Shown here: positions 16,188-24,437 of the stretch, piece after piece
How the letters are laid out: every line of letters begins with the position of its first letter
Numbering within the stretch: position 1 is the first letter of the stretch
Origin: JANLTX01 sp049840835
GTDB lineage: Bacteria; Armatimonadota; Armatimonadia; Armatimonadales; Armatimonadaceae
DNA: 64,000 bases
Assembly: GCA_049840835.1 (NCBI GenBank)
Contig: JASGJG010000036.1
Location: 1 to 64,000 of the forward strand
Reading direction: 5' to 3'
The notes under the pieces: generated by a model
Databases searched by the model: none
Seen by the model: only the letters and a program-made list of their open reading frames with translations
What the model was told of the DNA's origin: nothing
Translations under genes and position numbers: made by a program

Positions 16188-17750
16188 CTACTCCCACTCA
16201 ATAGTGCCGGGCGGCTTGCTGGTAATATCGTAGACCACACGGTTGACCCCCTCTACCTCGCCTACGATACGGCTGGAGATTCGCTCCAGAAGCTCATAAG
16301 GAAGCCGTGCCCAGTCAGCCGTCATGGCGTCTTCACTGGTAACAGCACGAAGAACGATGGGATACTCATAGGTACGTTTGTCTCCCATAACACCCACAGA
16401 CTTGGTGTCTGGAAGTACCGCGAAGCTCTGCCAGACTCGCCGGTAGAGACCGGCCCGTTTGATTTCCTCTACCACAATGGAGTCCGCAGCACGCAGAATC
16501 TCGATTTTCTCCAGCGTTACTTCGCCCAACACGCGGATACCCAGACCCGGACCGGGGAACGGCTGGCGCCAGACCATATCGGTCGGTACTCCCAACTCCT
16601 CGCCTACTTTTCGGACTTCGTCTTTGAACAGATACCGGAGCGGCTCCACAAGTTTGAGTTTCATGAAGTCGGGAAGTCCGCCAACGTTGTGGTGGGTCTT
16701 AATAGTATGGGCTTTGCCGCTACCTGACTCAATCACATCGGGGTAGAGCGTGCCCTGCGCCAGGAACTCAGCCCCCTCAATTTCTGCAGCCTTTTCATCA
16801 AACACGGCAACGAACTCATTACCGATAATCTTACGCTTCGCTTCCGGGTCGATAACGCCTTTGAGCTTCTCTAAGAATCGGGTTTTCTCGTCGGCATAGA
16901 TCAGATTGATATTGAATGCACGGGCGAAGTTCTCGCGTACTTGAGTGCCTTCGTCCTTGCGCATCATGCCAGTATTCACGAAGATACAGGTCAGCTGATC
17001 ACCGATAGCCTTGTGTACCAGGGCAGCGGCAACCACCGAGTCTACACCGCCGGAAAGACCGCAGACAACCTTCTTATCCCCTACCTGAGCCCGAATCGCT
17101 TCGGTGGCTTCGCGGATAAAGCTGTCCATAGTCCAGCGGCCTTCGGCGCCGCAGAACTTATACAGGAAGTTGCGGATAATCTCCGTGCCCCAGGGAGTAT
17201 GTACAACTTCAGGGTGGAACTGAACGGCGAAGAGTTTCCGGTCGATATTGGCCATGGCCGCAACTGGAGTCGCTGGTGTCACAGCAGTAATGGTGAAGCC
17301 CGGAGGTGGCGCCTTGACTGTGTCGCCATGGCTCATCCAGCAGACCAGCTCACGATTCAGCCCCGAGAACAAATCGGTACCATCCAGTACATCCAGCTGG
17401 GTCTTGCCGTACTCACGCTGATTGCCAGGAACGACATTGCCACCGAGCTGCTTGCTCATGAGTTGCATGCCGTAGCAAATGCCCAGAATCGGAATACCGG
17501 CGTCGTAGATGGCCTCATCTACCAGAGGAGCGCCCTCTTCGTAACAGCTGGACGGACCACCAGAGAAGATGATGCCACTGGGCTTTCGGGCCAGAATCTC
17601 GGCCAGCGGCTTATCGTGCGGAAGAATCTCGCAGTAGACCTTGCACTCGCGAACGCGGCGAGCGATCAGCTGGGTGTACTGCGCACCAAAATCTAAAACC
17701 ACGACGTTTTCGTCGGGAAGCGGAAGCGAGGCAGCGGGGGCGTCAGCCAC
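16188..17750 (-). CDS. guaA: GMP synthase (glutamine-hydrolysing)
   Basis: GuaA converts XMP, glutamine and ATP to GMP. The N-terminal class I glutamine amidotransferase has its nucleophile Cys in GICYGMQ and its His/Glu in FHPEV. The ATP pyrophosphatase part has the P-loop GLSGGVDS, and the C-terminal dimerisation domain ends with the conserved GTIEWE. At 520 aa it is full length. The start is a GTG at 17750 with a GGAGG site 9 bases before it. It heads a minus-strand run with the hypothetical, GAF and GT2 genes. Confidence 0.98.
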   Translation of the reverse strand: MADAPAASLPLPDENVVVLDFGAQYTQLIARRVRECKVYCEILPHDKPLAEILARKPSGIIFSGGPSSCYEEGAPLVDEAIYDAGIPILGICYGMQLMSKQLGGNVVPGNQREYGKTQLDVLDGTDLFSGLNRELVCWMSHGDTVKAPPPGFTITAVTPATPVAAMANIDRKLFAVQFHPEVVHTPWGTEIIRNFLYKFCGAEGRWTMDSFIREATEAIRAQVGDKKVVCGLSGGVDSVVAAALVHKAIGDQLTCIFVNTGMMRKDEGTQVRENFARAFNINLIYADEKTRFLEKLKGVIDPEAKRKIIGNEFVAVFDEKAAEIEGAEFLAQGTLYPDVIESGSGKAHTIKTHHNVGGLPDFMKLKLVEPLRYLFKDEVRKVGEELGVPTDMVWRQPFPGPGLGIRVLGEVTLEKIEILRAADSIVVEEIKRAGLYRRVWQSFAVLPDTKSVGVMGDKRTYEYPIVLRAVTSEDAMTADWARLPYELLERISSRIVGEVEGVNRVVYDITSKPPGTIEWE

Positions 17751-17824
17751 GTTTGGCGGCCTCCGAGCAAGACAGGGGGAAGTTCATCTTGCCCGTTATG
17801 TTACCACGACAGGCACTTATCTGG

Positions 17825-17866
17825 ACTCGGTAAGATTATTCACTATCCTTAATAATCAGACCGAGT
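17825..17866 (-). repeat. Inverted repeat across the serine hydrolase stop codon
   Basis: ACTCGGT...ACCGAGT and GATTATT...AATAATC form two nested 7-bp helices separated by a 2x2 internal loop, with a 10-base apical loop. The hydrolase stop codon lies inside. No T tract follows on the minus strand, so a classical terminator is not supported; it may protect the 3' end. Confidence 0.4.
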
Positions 17867-19282
17867 TTGTGTACCAACCTTGCCGTCTGGCGTCAGTTGG
17901 AATGTGATGATGAGAGTGGCTTTCTGCATCGTCAGGCGATAGATATAGGTCTCGGAAACAGTCTCTCCATTGTCCACATTTCTGGGTGTGTATTTTTCAT
18001 GAGCCACTAGCTCAAACCGAACCATCTCCTTAAGCCGGGTTTTCCAGCCTGCTCGTGACTCTTCACTGTAGCGCTCCATCATTTTGGGCGAGACATAGGG
18101 CGACGATGTAGCGCCAGAGGCCACATCTTTCATACCCGCCAGCAATCGTGCTCTAACTTCGGAGTCTCTTTCTTGTAACACTGGTGCGCTTAGATAAGAC
18201 AGCCCCGGTTGAAATAGATCCGCCGCTCGAATCTCGTAGCTACCAACACCTGTTGCGTATAGATTACTGAATACCATTACGGAGATGCCGGAATCTAGAA
18301 ACCGACGATAGTCGCAGGAAAAGCCAGCGGTTCCACCGGAATGCTCCACGCTGGGATGCCCACAGTACGGCTCCGTGAACCAGCCGAATCCATATTGGGC
18401 TGTGTTGCCATCGGACAACTTCGTAGGTAGCCACATCATGTCTTGAGATTTCTTACTCAGGATTCTATGGTGGTTGATCGCCGCATCCCACTTTGCCATA
18501 TCTCCGATGGTAGAGACTATAGTGCCCGCTCCCAGACAGGCCGATGGTTGCATCGGGTCTCGGTTAGCGAGCTCCCCTTTGTCAGTCAGCATATATCCCG
18601 CAGCCCGGTTCGGAATGAGCGCCCAGGGATCACTTTCGCGGGTATGTGTCATTCCCAGCGGTTTGCAGATGCGATCTTGAAGAGACTGGCTGTACGTTTT
18701 ACCTTCCAGTTTCTGAATCACGAGCCCCAATAGATAGTAGCCCGTGTTCGAATAGTGCCACTTCGTGCCGGGGGCAAAGTCGACTGGTTTTGAATTCGCT
18801 ACTTTGATGATTTCTTCGACAGTATAGATATTTCGGTAGGACTCGTATCCGAAGATTTCTTCAATATCTGGAATGCCCGATGTATGGTTCAGTAGATTCC
18901 GAAGTGTGACCTTGTGCCAGGTTTCGGGAAGCGAATCGACAAACTTGCTGATTGGATCATCCAGATTCAGCTTCCCCTCTTCCATCAGTTTGAGAAGGAT
19001 TGTTGCAGTGAACTGCTTGGAGACCGAGCCGATCTCAAACACGGTATCTGTGGTTGCAGGAGCGTGCAGCTCTACATTGGCGTAGCCGTAGGCGCCACTT
19101 CGGAGTATCTTTCCATCTTTGAAAACTCCGAAGACTATTGCCGGTATCTTTCGAGCCTTTATGTCCTCACGAATATACTGGTCCAGAGCATCTGGCTTCG
19201 TGCTTGGAGCTTGGGGCACAGCGTGCGCGGGGAGGCAATAGGCCACCGATAGCATTAGAAGAGTAAGCAGCAGAAATCGCAT
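17849..19282 (-). CDS. Secreted class C beta-lactamase-like serine hydrolase
   Basis: An N-terminal signal peptide (hydrophobic run ending AHAV near residue 22) is followed by a beta-lactamase/transpeptidase fold. The S-x-x-K motif is SVSK (in GSVSKQFTA), the Y-x-N motif is YSN (YSNTGYY), and the third motif is HSGG. This family includes D-aminopeptidases, esterases and penicillin-binding relatives, so resistance should not be assumed. A C-terminal extension of about 100 residues may be a lipocalin-like domain. At 477 aa the length is normal. It acts outside the cytoplasm. It is alone between guaA and an aminotransferase. Confidence 0.87.
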   Translation of the reverse strand: MRFLLLTLLMLSVAYCLPAHAVPQAPSTKPDALDQYIREDIKARKIPAIVFGVFKDGKILRSGAYGYANVELHAPATTDTVFEIGSVSKQFTATILLKLMEEGKLNLDDPISKFVDSLPETWHKVTLRNLLNHTSGIPDIEEIFGYESYRNIYTVEEIIKVANSKPVDFAPGTKWHYSNTGYYLLGLVIQKLEGKTYSQSLQDRICKPLGMTHTRESDPWALIPNRAAGYMLTDKGELANRDPMQPSACLGAGTIVSTIGDMAKWDAAINHHRILSKKSQDMMWLPTKLSDGNTAQYGFGWFTEPYCGHPSVEHSGGTAGFSCDYRRFLDSGISVMVFSNLYATGVGSYEIRAADLFQPGLSYLSAPVLQERDSEVRARLLAGMKDVASGATSSPYVSPKMMERYSEESRAGWKTRLKEMVRFELVAHEKYTPRNVDNGETVSETYIYRLTMQKATLIITFQLTPDGKVGTQTRSDY

Positions 19283-19368
19283 GTTCTTCCATTGTGCCTG
19301 TTTCCTCCGCTTACGGCTAGAACAAAATAAACATTCTCACAGGAGATTGGAACAAAAGCAGCTTTTGT

Positions 19369-20523
19369 CTAGAGCGTTTTGACAAACTTCTCGATGCGGA
19401 CCAGGGCTTCTTCCAGCTTCTCCGAAGACGTTGCATAGCAGCAGCGAACATGCCCTTCCCCACCCGCACCGAAGTTAGAACCAGGAACGACCAGCACTTT
19501 CTGCTCGTTCAGGAGACGCCCGGAAAACTCATCATCCGAGAGGCCAAATTTCTTTACCGAGGGGAACGCATAGAATGCTCCGCCCGGCATGCCACAGTCA
19601 AACCCGATAGAGCGCAGCCCCTCTACGAACAAATTGCGGCGGCGTTTGTACTCCGCAATCATTTCGGCGACTTCCGGTTCGGCGTGGCGCATACCCTCTA
19701 GAGCGGCGTATTGCCCCACTGTCGGCGCACTCATCATGGCGTACTGGTGCACCTTCATCATGAGCTCGATAACAGGCGCCGGGGCGCAAGCGTAACCAAT
19801 ACGCCAGCCGGTCATGGCATAGGCTTTGGAGAAACCATTGAGATAGATGGTGCGCTCGCGGCCGCCCTTGAGGCTGGGCACACAGACATGGGGAGCATCG
19901 TAGCTCAGGCGGTCGTAGATTTCGTCCGTGAGTACCCAGAGGTCTTTCTCCACGCAGAAGTCCATAACTGCCTGCAGGCCGTCCCGATTCATTACAGCGC
20001 CGGTCGGGTTCGTGGGAAAGCTCAGTAGAATCGCCTTGGTCTTCGGGGTGCAGAGCCGCTCTAAGTCAGCCAGATCCACCGCAAAGTTGGTCTCGGCGCT
20101 GGTTGGCACGGGCACCGGTACGCCCCCGGCAAATGCCACACAGGGTTTGTAGCTCACGAAGCACGGCTCTACAACTAAGACCTCATCACCAGGATCCAGG
20201 ATAGCGCGGAGAGCGACATCGAGTGCCTCAGAGACTCCAACCGTGACCAGGATCTCCCCTTTCGGGGCGTAGCTAACACCGTAGCGCTCGCAGACTTTCT
20301 CAGAAATCGCTTCGCGTAATTCTAGTAGGCCGTAGTTACTGGTATAGGCTGTTTTCCCGGCGTCCAGCGAGGCAATTGCGGCATCGCGAATGCGCTGCGG
20401 AGTGACAAAATCGGGCTCGCCAACCCCCAGCGAAATGGCGCCCTCCATCTCGGAAACAAGGTCAAAAAACTTGCGAATTCCTGAGGCAGGAATGCCGGAG
20501 ACAGTCTGGCTGAGCGGTTTCAT
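19369..20523 (-). CDS. Class I/II PLP aminotransferase (aspartate aminotransferase-like)
   Basis: A fold-type I aminotransferase. The N-terminal SGIRKFFDL and LGVGEPDF blocks, SFPTNPTGAV, and the PLP lysine in NGFSKAYAMTGWRIG are visible, and the final RCCYATS block carries the substrate-carboxylate arginine. The family (PatA/AspC-like) includes aspartate and aromatic enzymes, so the substrate is not settled. The frame opens at 20544, but the ATG at 20523 starts family homology. A possible promoter (TTGACT, 15 bases, TAAAAT) lies just upstream. About 384 aa, full length. Confidence 0.88.
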   Translation of the reverse strand: MKPLSQTVSGIPASGIRKFFDLVSEMEGAISLGVGEPDFVTPQRIRDAAIASLDAGKTAYTSNYGLLELREAISEKVCERYGVSYAPKGEILVTVGVSEALDVALRAILDPGDEVLVVEPCFVSYKPCVAFAGGVPVPVPTSAETNFAVDLADLERLCTPKTKAILLSFPTNPTGAVMNRDGLQAVMDFCVEKDLWVLTDEIYDRLSYDAPHVCVPSLKGGRERTIYLNGFSKAYAMTGWRIGYACAPAPVIELMMKVHQYAMMSAPTVGQYAALEGMRHAEPEVAEMIAEYKRRRNLFVEGLRSIGFDCGMPGGAFYAFPSVKKFGLSDDEFSGRLLNEQKVLVVPGSNFGAGGEGHVRCCYATSSEKLEEALVRIEKFVKTL

Positions 20524-20534
20524 AGCTGCCCGGT

Positions 20535-20561
20535 ATTTTATCATGGGGGCTACCCAGTCAA
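20535..20561 (-). promoter_or_regulatory. Possible sigma70-type promoter of the aminotransferase gene
   Basis: On the minus strand TTGACT (20561-20556) and TAAAAT (20540-20535) are separated by 15 bases, slightly short. The -10 ends 11 bases before the ATG at 20523. Confidence 0.35.
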
Positions 20562-20671
20562 TCTACTAGCCGTAAATAATATGGGTTTCCCAAATCGAAC
20601 CTCAAAAAACTGTTAAAAATACTCTAAAGATTTCAATCGTTGGCCTGTTGACTGCTGTGCAGGCAGTCATC

Positions 20672-21367
20672 ATGAATTTTAAAGTTACCTCGTTGGTTCT
20701 ATGCGCTGGAGTCAGTCTACTTGCACTATTGCCAGGGAAGGCGAATGCCCAGGCCCTGACAACTTTTGCGTCTGTGGACACTATTGGGCAGGTGTTTCAG
20801 TTCCTAAACAGCGGTGCTGGCAGCACGTTTGGTCTGACCAGCGCTAGCATTCCGGTAACTTTCCGATACAAGATCGCCAACGGTTACGGCGGTATCGATC
20901 AAAATATTGACGCAACGATGACTCTGACCTCCCTCGTTTCTGGTGGCCCCGGTGGATTCGACCAGGGCATTGGTGATATTCAGCTGTCGATTACCGCCAA
21001 TACACCGATTAACGGCCAGACGAATCTGCTCTCCATGGGAGCAACCGGACGCCTTACGTCGCAGGCGGGCTCTGATATTGCTAACTTTGGTGGTAATACC
21101 CGCAACAACTTTATCGTGGGGTTCAGCTCTGACTTTTTAGACTTCACCAATACAACCGACCGAGCGTTCAACTTTGCCCTGAACTCGCTGAATCCGCCCG
21201 CGGGGCTCAATGGGAATGGCTATATGAATACCTGGAACGCTACTGGGTTAGGAAACTTCGCGACGATTCCGGCGGCGCAGACTACTGTACCGGAGCCCGC
21301 AACTCTTGCCCTACTGGGACTGGCGGCAATTCCTGGTGTGGTGGCCCTTCGTCGCCGTCGCTCGTGA
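20672..21367 (+). CDS. PEP-CTERM sorting-domain protein
   Basis: A secreted protein with a signal peptide (hydrophobic core LVLCAGVSLLALL, cleavage near ANAQA) and a C-terminal PEP-CTERM tripartite signal: VPEP, a hydrophobic helix, then RRRRS. In other bacteria such proteins are handled by an exosortase/archaeosortase and go to the outer surface. The middle 190 residues are Gly/Asn/Thr rich and beta-like, with no enzyme motif. The start at 20672 gives a clean signal peptide; the frame extends 8 codons upstream to a TTG. The next gene, hisC, starts 14 bases later. The function is unknown. Confidence 0.85.
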   Translation: MNFKVTSLVLCAGVSLLALLPGKANAQALTTFASVDTIGQVFQFLNSGAGSTFGLTSASIPVTFRYKIANGYGGIDQNIDATMTLTSLVSGGPGGFDQGIGDIQLSITANTPINGQTNLLSMGATGRLTSQAGSDIANFGGNTRNNFIVGFSSDFLDFTNTTDRAFNFALNSLNPPAGLNGNGYMNTWNATGLGNFATIPAAQTTVPEPATLALLGLAAIPGVVALRRRRS

Positions 21368-21375
21368 TAGAATTC

Positions 21376-21393
21376 GGGGCGTGAGTACGCCCC
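21376..21393 (+). repeat. Perfect hairpin covering the hisC start codon
   Basis: GGGGCGT (21376-21382) and ACGCCCC (21387-21393) pair exactly around a GAGT loop. The GTG start at 21381-21383 lies inside the stem and loop. It could limit hisC translation or act as the end of the PEP-CTERM transcript; there is no T tract. Confidence 0.5.
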
Positions 21394-22493
21394 GACTTTG
21401 CGTCTCCGAGCGTGTAGAGCGCCTGGTCCCCTATCAACCGGGCAAGCCGATAGAAACGGTCCAGCGTGAGCTTGGTCTCAGCGGCCCGATCATCAAACTG
21501 GCAAGCAACGAAAACCCGCTCGGTCCTTCTCCTAAAGCTCTCTTAGCCCTTCAGGAAGCCCTGACTCAGCTCGCCCTCTATCCCGATGGTGGGAGTTTCG
21601 CTCTGCGTGAGGCCGTGAGCACCGCGCTAGGTGTCTCCGGCGATCAGCTGCTTTTCGGCAATGGCTCCGATGAAGTCATCCATATGCTCGGGCTGACTTT
21701 CTTGGAGCCCTGCGATGAAATCGTGGTCGGTGAGCCTACATTCTCCCTCTATGAATCCGCTGCTACTCTAGCTGGAGCCACCACGGTAAAGGTCCCACTA
21801 ACATCAGGCGATTTGAAGCACGATGCTGCTGCGATGGCTTCTGCCTATACGGATAAGACTCGCCTGGTCTTCATAGCGAACCCCCACAACCCCACTGGCA
21901 GCTGGGTAGATAGAGCGGCTATAGATATCCTTCTGGCCACTCTGCCACCTCGTGCGTTTCTGGTACTCGACGAAGCCTATATAGAATATGTAGAAGACGC
22001 CGAGTTCCCCCGTGCTGTTGATTATCTGAAGCAAGGTGCCCCGATTATCGGCCTGCGTACGTTCTCCAAACTCTATGGCCTTGCCGGATTACGTGTGGGT
22101 TATGCAGTTGCCTCCCCAGATGTTGTGCATCTGATGAATCAGACTCGCTCTCCATTTAATGTAAACCTGGCAGCACAGAAGGCCGCCGTTGCTGCGTTAG
22201 GGGATCTGGAGTTCGTGGAACTGACTCGCAGAACCAATGAAGCGGGTATGCATCAGTTAACGGCGGGTGCTGAGGCTTTGGGATGTTCCGTAGTGCCGTC
22301 TAAAGCGAACTTCCTGCTGATAGAGACCGGGCGCCCCTGCCAGGCTATGTTCCAGGCCCTACTGAAGCGCGGCGTGATTGTGCGTGCCTTTGGTAGCCTG
22401 CCTACTATGCTCCGGGTTACCGTTGGTACGGAGTCGCAGAATTCCATCTTCCTGGCAGCTTTAAAAGAGGCCATGGACGAGGTTTCGGTGTGA
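21381..22493 (+). CDS. hisC: Histidinol-phosphate aminotransferase
   Basis: HisC catalyses transamination of imidazole acetol phosphate in histidine synthesis. Visible features are LVPYQPGKP, IKLASNENPLGPSP, LLFGNGSDEVI, the ANPHNPTG block, VLDEAYIEY, the PLP lysine in TFSKLYGLAGLRVGYA, and the C-terminal IVRAFGSLPTMLRVTVG with the phosphate-binding arginines. I chose the GTG at 21381, since upstream residues lie within the previous gene and lack homology. This gives 370 aa, normal for HisC. A small gene overlaps the end by 4 bases (GTGA). No other his genes are present. Confidence 0.93.
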   Translation: MSTPRLCVSERVERLVPYQPGKPIETVQRELGLSGPIIKLASNENPLGPSPKALLALQEALTQLALYPDGGSFALREAVSTALGVSGDQLLFGNGSDEVIHMLGLTFLEPCDEIVVGEPTFSLYESAATLAGATTVKVPLTSGDLKHDAAAMASAYTDKTRLVFIANPHNPTGSWVDRAAIDILLATLPPRAFLVLDEAYIEYVEDAEFPRAVDYLKQGAPIIGLRTFSKLYGLAGLRVGYAVASPDVVHLMNQTRSPFNVNLAAQKAAVAALGDLEFVELTRRTNEAGMHQLTAGAEALGCSVVPSKANFLLIETGRPCQAMFQALLKRGVIVRAFGSLPTMLRVTVGTESQNSIFLAALKEAMDEVSV

Positions 22494-22885
22494 GCACCAC
22501 TCGTGGGGTGATTATTGCTTTCGGAGTGCTGGGACTCGGGTTCCTGGCAGTCGGCGGCATAACCGCCTCCAAAATGAGTGGCAATATTGGTGTGGAAGGG
22601 GGCTATGATATGCCTCCTTCTCAGGTGCAGAGTTTTATACAGACAGCGGCCACTCGGAGCGACTGGAAAGCAAACTCCTCGGGAATGGAGTCCTCGCTTC
22701 GTCATCCTGGAGAGCAGCAACTCTTCTATACTACTCCGCTTCTTCCCTGGATGATTGGCCATGTAGCTGTTAAGTTCTGGCCCGAGAAGTCTGGCACCCA
22801 TGTGATGATCTCCGGGAATGGCGATCAGGTCAAGGCGTTGAAAGCGGAGTTAGACAACCGCCTGCCCGCGCTCGGCACTCCGTAG
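22490..22885 (+). CDS. Hypothetical membrane-anchored protein, 131 aa
   Basis: I do not recognise this protein. It starts with GTG overlapping the hisC stop (GTGA), so it is translated with hisC. The N-terminus has one hydrophobic helix (about 7-26, IIAFGVLGLGFLAVGGI) that could be an uncleaved anchor. The rest is a small soluble domain with mixed helix and strand (YTTPLLPWMIGHVAVKFW). The domain would face the periplasm. Its 3' end overlaps the convergent MerR gene by 36 bases. Confidence 0.68.
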   Translation: MSTTRGVIIAFGVLGLGFLAVGGITASKMSGNIGVEGGYDMPPSQVQSFIQTAATRSDWKANSSGMESSLRHPGEQQLFYTTPLLPWMIGHVAVKFWPEKSGTHVMISGNGDQVKALKAELDNRLPALGTP

Positions 22886-23263
22886 AGCCTCTTCCCAGCT
22901 CAGCGGCGCTTCTCCTAATGCCTGCCGCAACTGTCCTACTTCTGCTCGCAGCATAGCGAGTTGCTCTCCTTGCGCCCGTACTAGCGCAATCAGCTCATCT
23001 AGCCTATCTTCGGTCGTTCTGCGCCGCACCAGTGCTTCTGGTCGGCGCTGTTTTCGCAGCTCATCGCGAATCGCATCGCCTTTCCAGCCTGCTCGTTTCA
23101 ATGTTGCAATTTGGCGTAGCACCTCTTCGGCACGCTCATCATAGCGCCGCCGCCGCCCCTCACCTTGTACTGGCACGAACTCCTCAAACTCTTCACGGTA
23201 GAGCCGAAGAGTACTTTCCGGCATTTCTAGGCTATCTGCAATTTCACGCAAGGATAAATTCAT
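22850..23263 (-). CDS. MerR-type DNA-binding regulator
   Basis: The first 70 residues form a MerR winged helix: LSLREIADSLEMPESTLRLYREEF, then RRRRYDERAEEVLRQI. The C-terminal part is a long coiled coil (LDELIALVRAQGEQLAMLRAEV) for dimerisation. There are no cysteines or an effector domain of known type, so the inducer is unknown. Genes of this short MerR type often regulate themselves. A 22-bp inverted repeat and a leaderless-type -10 (TAGAAT, 6 bases before the ATG) lie directly upstream, supporting autoregulation. Confidence 0.82.
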   Translation of the reverse strand: MNLSLREIADSLEMPESTLRLYREEFEEFVPVQGEGRRRRYDERAEEVLRQIATLKRAGWKGDAIRDELRKQRRPEALVRRRTTEDRLDELIALVRAQGEQLAMLRAEVGQLRQALGEAPLSWEEALRSAERGQAVV

Positions 23264-23269
23264 TGCGCA

Positions 23270-23275
23270 ATTCTA
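23270..23275 (-). promoter_or_regulatory. TAGAAT -10 element of the MerR gene
   Basis: TAGAAT on the minus strand ends 6 bases before the ATG at 23263, giving a leaderless start. The 10-bp palindrome ATTGCGCAAT (23262-23271) overlaps the element and start codon. Confidence 0.5.
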
Positions 23276-23293
23276 TCATAGTTTATGGTTGTG

Positions 23294-23315
23294 ATTCTGC
23301 GTAATTGCGCAGAAT
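23294..23315. promoter_or_regulatory. Probable MerR operator, 22-bp inverted repeat
   Basis: ATTCTGCG (23294-23301) and CGCAGAAT (23308-23315) form perfect 8-bp arms around a 6-base spacer. It covers the expected -35 area of the MerR gene. The nearby palindrome ATTGCGCAAT shares the TGCGCA core. Confidence 0.6.
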
Positions 23316-23466
23316 TGAATTGAGAATATTTTGTGGATGATAATTTTCATTTTCGTACACATATTGGAATTGAAGAAAATGAGGAACGTCTTGGAAATGC
23401 GCCTTTGTACCCATGACTGCCGTGTTAGGTGTAGATATACTACTCGCTAACGGTAGGGAGGACTAG

Positions 23467-24327
23467 ATGTTCTCCTCGGAAGGAGGATGGGCAGTTCCTC
23501 CCCACCAAAAGGCGTGGCGAGAGTCTCCTTGCCCCGATTTTATGAAAACCTTTGGAGGGTTCTGTCTCGGATTTGGCATCACCTGGACCGTCGGAGTGAT
23601 CGTCCTGTTGGTCGTAGGCACGCGCTTGATTGGTGGGGATGAAGGAGGGTGGTATGGTCCGCTCAAGGGACTCATCGATGCCAGCATTGCCATCGTCATT
23701 GGCCTTGCTCTATTTGCCGTTCTGTCTTTGCTCATGGGTGCTCGGATTGCATTTCTAGCTTCCCGCTCAAGCGCGGCCTGGCCCTATCTCGGCTTCGTAG
23801 CCGTCATTCTTCCTCTGATCATACTGAAATTCTATGTTTACCAGTCTGCGCGGGAGGGAGCGGCAGCGAAAGCAAAGATGCTAGCAGTGAGCGCTGAATC
23901 GAATCGTATGACCGGGGAGCACAACGCGCGTATGGCGGAGCGCCTGGAGAAAGAGCGTCTGAGCAGGAGCATCCATGGCGACGGAAGCGGCCCTCCTCCG
24001 ACTTTTATCAACGACCCGATAAACAAGAACGAGGTCGAGGCACTTGGCCGATGCCTGGGTGACCTGTATTTTCCTCACTCGACAATCGGGGTATGGACTT
24101 CCACGCGCACCGAGCCCCCCACTCAGGATTGGCCCAGAATAGTCTTGATCTGCCCCAAAGGCACTACTCAAGAAGCGGCGGTCGGTTACTATCGAGCGCA
24201 ATGTGTGGGTGATCCGACGACTCCTGTGGGTGCAAACATTCGTCGAGCAGATGGTGTGGAAGGCAAGCTGTACATTTCCACTGATCCCAAAACCGCTCTG
24301 GTCAACCTTATTTTCCTGGCAAACTAA
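23467..24327 (+). CDS. Membrane protein of unknown function, 286 aa
   Basis: I do not recognise this protein. The ATG at 23467 has a good GGGAGGA site 6 bases upstream; an internal ATG at 23542 lies just before the first helix and is an alternative. About three hydrophobic helices occupy residues 29-50, 65-92 and 98-122. A basic/acidic coiled-coil stretch (EHNARMAERLEKERLS) follows, then a soluble C-terminal domain of about 120 residues with a YFPHSTIGVW segment and two cysteines. The C-terminal domain may face the cytoplasm or periplasm; topology is not resolved. It is the only gene in its transcript as far as I can see. Confidence 0.7.
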   Translation: MFSSEGGWAVPPHQKAWRESPCPDFMKTFGGFCLGFGITWTVGVIVLLVVGTRLIGGDEGGWYGPLKGLIDASIAIVIGLALFAVLSLLMGARIAFLASRSSAAWPYLGFVAVILPLIILKFYVYQSAREGAAAKAKMLAVSAESNRMTGEHNARMAERLEKERLSRSIHGDGSGPPPTFINDPINKNEVEALGRCLGDLYFPHSTIGVWTSTRTEPPTQDWPRIVLICPKGTTQEAAVGYYRAQCVGDPTTPVGANIRRADGVEGKLYISTDPKTALVNLIFLAN

Positions 24328-24373
24328 AGGCGGAATCCCAGTCTTTCTTCCCCTTCTCACAAAACCCGCTTCC

Positions 24374-24394
24374 CTGTAACGGTTCTGTAACGGT
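24374..24394 (+). promoter_or_regulatory. Pho-box-like tandem repeat upstream of a PEP-CTERM gene
   Basis: CTGTAACGGT occurs twice (24374-24383 and 24385-24394), an 11-base period. CTGTAAC-N4-CTGTAAC matches the architecture of the E. coli PhoB box. It ends 43 bases before the start codon. Regulator identity is inferred. Confidence 0.42.
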
Positions 24395-24437
24395 GCATTC
24401 GTACACTGAGCAAAGAATAGATTTACGAGGGATACCT

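Noticed and set aside
16164..16727. Plus-strand open frame of 187 codons opposite guaA
   Set aside because: It is antisense to the strongly conserved guaA gene, has no homology or ribosome site, and its codon pattern is explained by the guaA frame.
19350..19370. Short hairpin ACAAAAG...CTTTTGT near the aminotransferase stop
   Set aside because: The stem is A/T rich with a 3-base loop and no T tract in the right place; it would be too weak to terminate.
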